A stretch of 64,000 nt of DNA, from positions 1 through 64,000 of the forward strand of contig JBBKWB010000007.1 in NCBI GenBank assembly GCA_037968755.1, read 5' to 3'. The DNA is from Woeseia sp037968755 (GTDB taxonomy: Bacteria; Pseudomonadota; Gammaproteobacteria; Steroidobacterales; Woeseiaceae). The position numbers were made by a program, and so were the translations under genes. The notes under the pieces were generated by a model that did not search any database, was not told where the DNA came from, and saw nothing but the letters and a program-made list of their open reading frames with translations. Below are positions 60,501 to 64,000 of the stretch, in pieces (position 1 is the stretch's first letter; each line of letters begins with the position of its first letter).

Positions 60501-62394
60501 CCGCTTCATCAAGATCAATATCGGCTGCATCTGGAATCTGCAGGGCAAAATCCTGAATCCAGAATCGAGCGCCGCTGCGTAGCTTGACCTTATATGGGCG
60601 CTCGCTGTGCACGTCGGTACCCATATCTTCGAGGATAGGCAACACGCGCGAGAGCAGCAGCGGTTGATCCGGGCAGAACGTACGGAAATTCAGCTGATCG
60701 TCAATGCTGTCTTTCGGTCGATACAACAACAAGTAGTTGTTGTGCTGCCCCTTGAGCAGCCCGTCAACGCGCTTCACATCAAGACAGGCGACCGCAGGTT
60801 CAATTTCTGCTTCGTAAGCAGCAGGGAAGCTCTCGCCGTATTCGCGAAACAGTATCGGCCCTTCTTCATGAGCGAAACGGGCTATCAGCTCGCTGCGCAA
60901 ATTATCGCGCCAGGTAACCACCGCGCCCGCGATCTGTTCTTCAATGCGGCGAATACTGATACGTGGGCGTTCACCTACATTCGTGCGGACAATCAGGTGC
61001 ACGCGTGCCAGCGGCGAATCGGAGAGTTGCACGCTGGTATCGACCGCATTGCCATCAAACGCTTTGAGCAGGATTTGTTCGATGCGGCGTCGTACCGCAG
61101 TGTTGTACTTTTCTCGCGGCGCATAAACGATGCACGAAAAGAAGCGGCGGAATGCATCGCGCCGCAGGAAAAACTTAACCCTATGGCGATCCTGCAGATT
61201 CAGAATGCCACTGGTTGTCCGGGTCAGATCGTGAACCGTACTTTGCAGCAGCTCGTCGCGTGGAAAAGTATCCAGGATGTGTAGCAGTGATTTACCACGG
61301 TGCCCAGAGGGATCCACGTGAGATCGTTCCAGAACGCGCTGGACTTTGAGGCGCAGCAGCGGAATGTTGCGCGGGTTTTCACTGTAAGCAACGGACGTGA
61401 ACAAACCAATAAAACGTATTTCGCCAACCGGTTTGCCATTCTTGTCAAACTTCTTGACGCCCACATAGTCGAGATAGCTTGAGCGATGTACCGTCGAGCG
61501 TGAATTCGCTTTGGTGATAATCAGCCAGCTCTTGTTGCGCGCATGGCGACTCATTACGTTACTTAGTTTAACTGTATGGCTGCCGCGCTCATCATTGGCC
61601 AGTAGCCCAAGGCCGGTGCCTTTCACCGGCGCCAGGTATAACTTCTTGTTGCGCGTTTTAAGATCATATTCACGATAACCGAGGAACGTGAAATGATCGT
61701 CAGCCATCCATGCCAACAGTTGTCGGCTTTCTTCGCGAACTTCTTCGTCTGCACCATTGGGGCCGTTGTCCAGCAGCTTTTGCGCGTCGCGCATCTTGTC
61801 TCGCATCTCGCTCCAGTCGCGCACGGCGGCGCGCACATCTGCGAGCACTCGCATAATCTCGTGTTCGAGAATTCGCAGTTGCTGCGTGTCGGATTCGCGA
61901 TCAATGGCAAAGCGAACGAATGATTCAGCTTCGCCGGATTCGGACGCCTGTTCGTGTACGGTTTTCAGGCGACCGGAAGGCGTACGACTGATTCGCATGA
62001 CCGGGTGAACCGTCATGTGGATAGTGAGTTCTGAGCGCGAAATGGCTGCTGACACCGAGTCGACGAGAAACGGCATATCGTCGTTTACCATTTCCACAAT
62101 GGTGTAGGCCGAGTCGTAACCGTGTTCTTTGCTGGTCGGGTTGAATATTCGCAGCAGCGATTGCCCCGGCTTTCGCTGACGCGCAAAGTCGAGATGCGCC
62201 AGGGCGGCCTGCCCCATGATGCTCACCGATCGCTCCTGCAAATCTTCTACGGGCACATTGCCGTAGTATTTGCGCAGCCAGGCGTTGATCTGCTTACGTT
62301 CGGAAAGGGCTTTCGAGCGGGGTCTCGACGCGATAATTTGCTCGAGCAGATGTTCCGTCAGGTCGCTTACGCGACGTTGCGGCTGTTTGGACAC
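57565..62394 (-). CDS. gdhB: NAD-dependent glutamate dehydrogenase, large type
   Basis: About 1609 residues from the GTG at 62394 (SKQPQRRVSDLTEHLLEQI), with GGAG nearby upstream; the open frame continues to 62577 but the extra text is not family-like and would crowd kynA. This is the L_180/NAD-GDH class (usual length near 1600), with the catalytic segment GGLRWSDRREDFRTEVLGLM followed by VPTGAKGGFVPK. It oxidises glutamate to 2-oxoglutarate and ammonia and works mainly in amino acid catabolism. Together with the polyamine genes it would return carbon to the TCA cycle. Confidence 0.94.
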   Translation of the reverse strand: MSKQPQRRVSDLTEHLLEQIIASRPRSKALSERKQINAWLRKYYGNVPVEDLQERSVSIMGQAALAHLDFARQRKPGQSLLRIFNPTSKEHGYDSAYTIVEMVNDDMPFLVDSVSAAISRSELTIHMTVHPVMRISRTPSGRLKTVHEQASESGEAESFVRFAIDRESDTQQLRILEHEIMRVLADVRAAVRDWSEMRDKMRDAQKLLDNGPNGADEEVREESRQLLAWMADDHFTFLGYREYDLKTRNKKLYLAPVKGTGLGLLANDERGSHTVKLSNVMSRHARNKSWLIITKANSRSTVHRSSYLDYVGVKKFDKNGKPVGEIRFIGLFTSVAYSENPRNIPLLRLKVQRVLERSHVDPSGHRGKSLLHILDTFPRDELLQSTVHDLTRTTSGILNLQDRHRVKFFLRRDAFRRFFSCIVYAPREKYNTAVRRRIEQILLKAFDGNAVDTSVQLSDSPLARVHLIVRTNVGERPRISIRRIEEQIAGAVVTWRDNLRSELIARFAHEEGPILFREYGESFPAAYEAEIEPAVACLDVKRVDGLLKGQHNNYLLLYRPKDSIDDQLNFRTFCPDQPLLLSRVLPILEDMGTDVHSERPYKVKLRSGARFWIQDFALQIPDAADIDLDEAADRFQDGFHHALQGDTENDGFNKLILRAGLDWRQTSLVRCYAKYLQQLGIPFSQNYMENVLAAYASVARSLVQQFELQFDPDLKAKKREEELQVVVAGIQRAIARASNLDEDRILTAFAGAVSATLRTNYYQRDADGQIKNRLSIKLDPGKLPEVPLPKPRFEIFVYSPAVEGVHLRGGAVARGGLRWSDRREDFRTEVLGLMKAQVVKNTVIVPTGAKGGFVPKRLPQGDRDTVMKEVIACYKTFIRGLLDITDNVVDGKIVVPPAVVRRDGDDPYLVVAADKGTATFSDIANAISAEYGFWLDDAFASGGSVGYDHKKMGITARGAWEAVKRHFREKGVNTQSDPFTVAGIGDMSGDVFGNGMLLSKKIKLVAAFNHEHIFLDPDPDMAASFNERQRLFKLPRSSWADYNDKLISKGGGIFSRQSKQIRLSSEVRKLLDTKATSLQPVELLRTILKMPVDLLWNGGIGTYVKASSESHTDVGDRSNDGVRVNADELRCKVIGEGGNLGLTQRGRIEFSLNGGRVNTDFIDNSAGVDSSDREVNIKILLRAAEQEKGLTRPKRNKMLAEMTDDVAAFVLRSNYLQTQAISMMEARARERLDETARLITNLEKTGLLDRDLEFLPDETEIDERRQRKQGMTRPEIAVVLSYAKIDLYNGLIASKSGLEDFLTTDPQRYFPPLLRRRYQDLIPTHRLSREILATLIANNIVNRMGPVFVKRVQQDTGVSTLTIARAYIVARELCQATEIWRTIESLDNVVPATVQQAMLFDSSRTLRHACYWLIERFGEDLEIVAAVERLKAPMNTVYTRANSIVIGTGKERQKSAAADLGKMAVPEKLGRKMAGLLLTRGGLDIADLAVDFKTDVLATARMYAHLSERLGIVWLHRRTENLTVEGRWQAMARSNLRDDFYRARRDLAVKILKSAGKRTPLAEYENWLQKNAAGVQKFDAILAEMKLREGSDFATLSVAAQELRKLINE

Positions 62395-62550
62395 TGCAGG
62401 CACTCCGGCCGGAGGGTAAAAGGTCGCTAAAACGCGGTCTGGCGTGACTCTATACCGGATGGGCGTTGCATTTCCAGAGCCAGCAGCGGCCGATTCCCGC
62501 GGGCGCGGCGGGCGGATTTGGCAAGCATGGGTTTTGCGAGCGAAAGTGCC

Positions 62551-62556
62551 TACAAT
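62551..62556 (+). promoter_or_regulatory. Possible -10 box of kynA
   Basis: TACAAT stands 28 bases before the kynA start in the divergent gap with the GDH gene. No good -35 box is seen at 16-18 bases; identical TACAAT boxes stand upstream of zur (39843-39848) and glnS (40430-40435). Confidence 0.3.
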
Positions 62557-62583
62557 GCCTGCTCTTTTAACGAGCACGCACTA

Positions 62584-63426
62584 ATGAAACGGCGAAAACT
62601 GGAACCGTCAATCCACACCAATCTCGACCGTGAAAGCGACTACACGGCGTATTTGCAACTCGATAAGCTGCTCGATGCGCAAAAACCGCTCAGTAGTCCA
62701 GCGCACCACGATGAAATGCTGTTTATCGTTCAGCACCAGGTCACCGAATTGTGGATCAAGCTGGTTATTCACGAGATCGAGGAAGCAATTGAGAATATGC
62801 GCGCCGACGATCTGCCGCCGGCGGTCAAACAACTGGCGCGGGTAAAGCATGTTCAAAACCAGATGTACAACCAATGGATGGTGTTGGATACGTTGACGCC
62901 GAGCGAGTACGCGCAGTTTCGCCAGGTATTCGGGCGAGCCTCCGGCTTCCAGTCGCCGCAGTACCGTTTGCTCGAGTTTCTCCTGGGCAACAAGAGCCGC
63001 TCTGTGCTCAAAGTGTATGAACAGCAGCCAGAGTGGCATGAGCGACTGGCCGAGGCGCTGGCTGCGCCGGCGCTGTTCGACGAGTTTCTGGCTTATCTCG
63101 CAAGGGCGGGAATGGCTGTGCCAGAGGCGGCGCTGGATCGAGATTTCAGCAAGCCGCGCGAGCCGGATCCGGCGGTAGTCGCCGTTTTACGGGAAATTTA
63201 CGAGCAGCCACGGGAGCACTGGTCGCACTATGAACTGTGCGAAGCACTAATGGATGTTGAGAATAATTTTCAGTTCTGGCGTTTCCACCATATGAAGACC
63301 GTGGAGCGAATTATTGGACACAAGACCGGCAGCGGCGGTTCGTCAGGGGTGTCGTTCCTGAAAAAGGCGCTCGACGTGGTGTTCTTTCCGGAATTGATCC
63401 AGGTTCGCACTGAAATCGGCACGTGA
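62584..63426 (+). CDS. kynA: Tryptophan 2,3-dioxygenase
   Basis: 280 residues from the ATG at 62584. Motifs: DYTAYLQLDKLLDAQKPLS near 17-35, HHDEMLFIVQHQVTELWIKL near 40-60, LDTLTPSEYAQFRQVFGRASGFQS and the C-terminal heme ligand region FWRFHHMKTVERIIGHKTGSGGSSG. It opens the indole ring of tryptophan with O2 to N-formylkynurenine using heme. No kynB or kynU is in the window. The GDH gene is divergent, and a MarR regulator is convergent. Confidence 0.95.
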   Translation: MKRRKLEPSIHTNLDRESDYTAYLQLDKLLDAQKPLSSPAHHDEMLFIVQHQVTELWIKLVIHEIEEAIENMRADDLPPAVKQLARVKHVQNQMYNQWMVLDTLTPSEYAQFRQVFGRASGFQSPQYRLLEFLLGNKSRSVLKVYEQQPEWHERLAEALAAPALFDEFLAYLARAGMAVPEAALDRDFSKPREPDPAVVAVLREIYEQPREHWSHYELCEALMDVENNFQFWRFHHMKTVERIIGHKTGSGGSSGVSFLKKALDVVFFPELIQVRTEIGT

Positions 63427-63454
63427 TGCCGGTTTCAGTGTCCTGAACAGAGGT

Positions 63455-63991
63455 TTACTCGTGCGGCGCGCCGATGTGCTGCGCTTTTTCGAGCAGTCGA
63501 TCCATGATGCCGTTCAAGGTGGCAATCTCGGCGTCGCTCATACCGTCGAGCAGCATGTCTTCGATGCCAAGGGCCAGGGGCGAAATCTCTTCCTGCACCT
63601 GCAGACCCTTTTCTGACAGGTTCAGGATGGAACGACGGCGATCCGCATCGGCGAATTCGCGGTCGATGCGACCTGTCTTGATCAACTTGGTAACGGCACG
63701 GCTGACCGCTACCTTGTCCATCAGCGTCCGTTCCGCCACTTCGACAGCGGACAGGCCTGGAAAGCGGCCGAGAATCACTATGACCCGCCATTCCGGAATC
63801 GTAAGGCCGAAACGCTTGGCGTAAACGGTAGCGATTGAGTTGCTGACGGAATGCGAGAGTATAGAAAGGCGGTAAGGCAGGAACTTTTCCAGTACCAATT
63901 CACGTTCAAATTCAGTCTTTTGCATGGCTTGTGTAGTCACGTTCGGTGTCACCCGGTCATCGGTCGGTTTTGGAAGTGTATGATCAATCAT
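63455..63991 (-). CDS. MarR family transcriptional regulator
   Basis: 178 residues. The winged helix lies at about 65-135: FGLTIPEWRVIVILGRFPGLSAVEVAERTLMDKVAVSRAVTKLI, then the wing FADADRRRSILNLSEKG. The ATG at 63991 is the first of the frame; one at 63925 (MQKTEFER) is also plausible. Convergent with kynA, so it may control aromatic amino acid use, though its own target is more likely on the other side, outside the window. Confidence 0.88.
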   Translation of the reverse strand: MIDHTLPKPTDDRVTPNVTTQAMQKTEFERELVLEKFLPYRLSILSHSVSNSIATVYAKRFGLTIPEWRVIVILGRFPGLSAVEVAERTLMDKVAVSRAVTKLIKTGRIDREFADADRRRSILNLSEKGLQVQEEISPLALGIEDMLLDGMSDAEIATLNGIMDRLLEKAQHIGAPHE

Positions 63992-64000
63992 ACCGGAACC

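Noticed and set aside
1..64000. CRISPR arrays, insertion sequences, prophage or integrases
   Set aside because: No regularly spaced repeats, transposase, integrase or phage structural genes were recognised anywhere in the window.

Overview
The window is a continuous, densely coded chromosomal segment with short intergenic gaps. I recognise no rRNA, tRNA, CRISPR array, insertion sequence, integrase or phage gene. Gene content (GlnRS, a Zur-type Fur protein, YhhQ, a gamma-glutamyl polyamine pathway, a large NAD-type glutamate dehydrogenase, a complete moa set) fits a heterotrophic gammaproteobacterium. A marine or sediment lineage related to Woeseiaceae is my guess and not shown by the sequence.

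Region by region. 1-6411 is a cyanophycin locus: the 3' end of an isoaspartyl dipeptidase gene, cyanophycinase, cyanophycin synthetase and a second CphA-like protein that lacks the ATP-grasp domain. 6408-8708 holds a TPR lipoprotein and an EVE-domain protein. 8883-10848 is a DUF47/PiT phosphate uptake pair. 10886-14397 holds gamma-glutamyltransferase, an MFS carrier and an SCP2 protein. 14409-29869 is mainly amine and amino acid catabolism: two glutamylpolyamine-synthetase-type enzymes, IclR and PuuR regulators, PuuD, SpuC-type transaminase, agmatinase, PuuB-type oxidase, beta-alanine-type transaminase and methylmalonate-semialdehyde dehydrogenase. An NhaC antiporter, a GST/MaiA and an exported methyltransferase-fold protein interrupt it. 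29985-33893 encodes a MetF-like protein and CoxG, CoxS, CoxM and XdhC/CoxI-like proteins of a molybdenum hydroxylase, but no catalytic large subunit. 33897-37602 has a TetR regulator and a 973-residue protein joining two receiver-like domains, a transmembrane segment, TPR-like repeats and a TonB C-terminal domain. 37831-43813 holds thrS, zur, glnS, a SAM hydrolase-type protein and yhhQ. 43860-46216 holds two acyl-CoA dehydrogenases. 46572-50052 is a molybdenum cofactor cluster (moaA, moaC, mobA, moaD, moaE, and mocA on the other strand). 50277-55460 holds acyl-CoA and nitrile-type enzymes. 55464-63991 holds an exported ClpP-like protein, a gamma carbonic anhydrase homologue, gpmA, the giant NAD-glutamate dehydrogenase, tryptophan 2,3-dioxygenase and a MarR regulator.

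Taken together the segment concerns nitrogen storage and recovery. Cyanophycin would yield aspartate and arginine. Agmatinase and the gamma-glutamyl pathway would take polyamines to amino acids and semialdehydes, and glutamate dehydrogenase would feed the TCA cycle. The Mo cofactor genes, including a MocA-like cytidylyltransferase, match the needs of the CoxSM-type hydroxylase. The least familiar items are the receiver-TonB fusion, the ATP-grasp-less CphA paralogue beside cphA, the CoxSM set without CoxL, and a short-chain dehydrogenase that has lost its catalytic residues.
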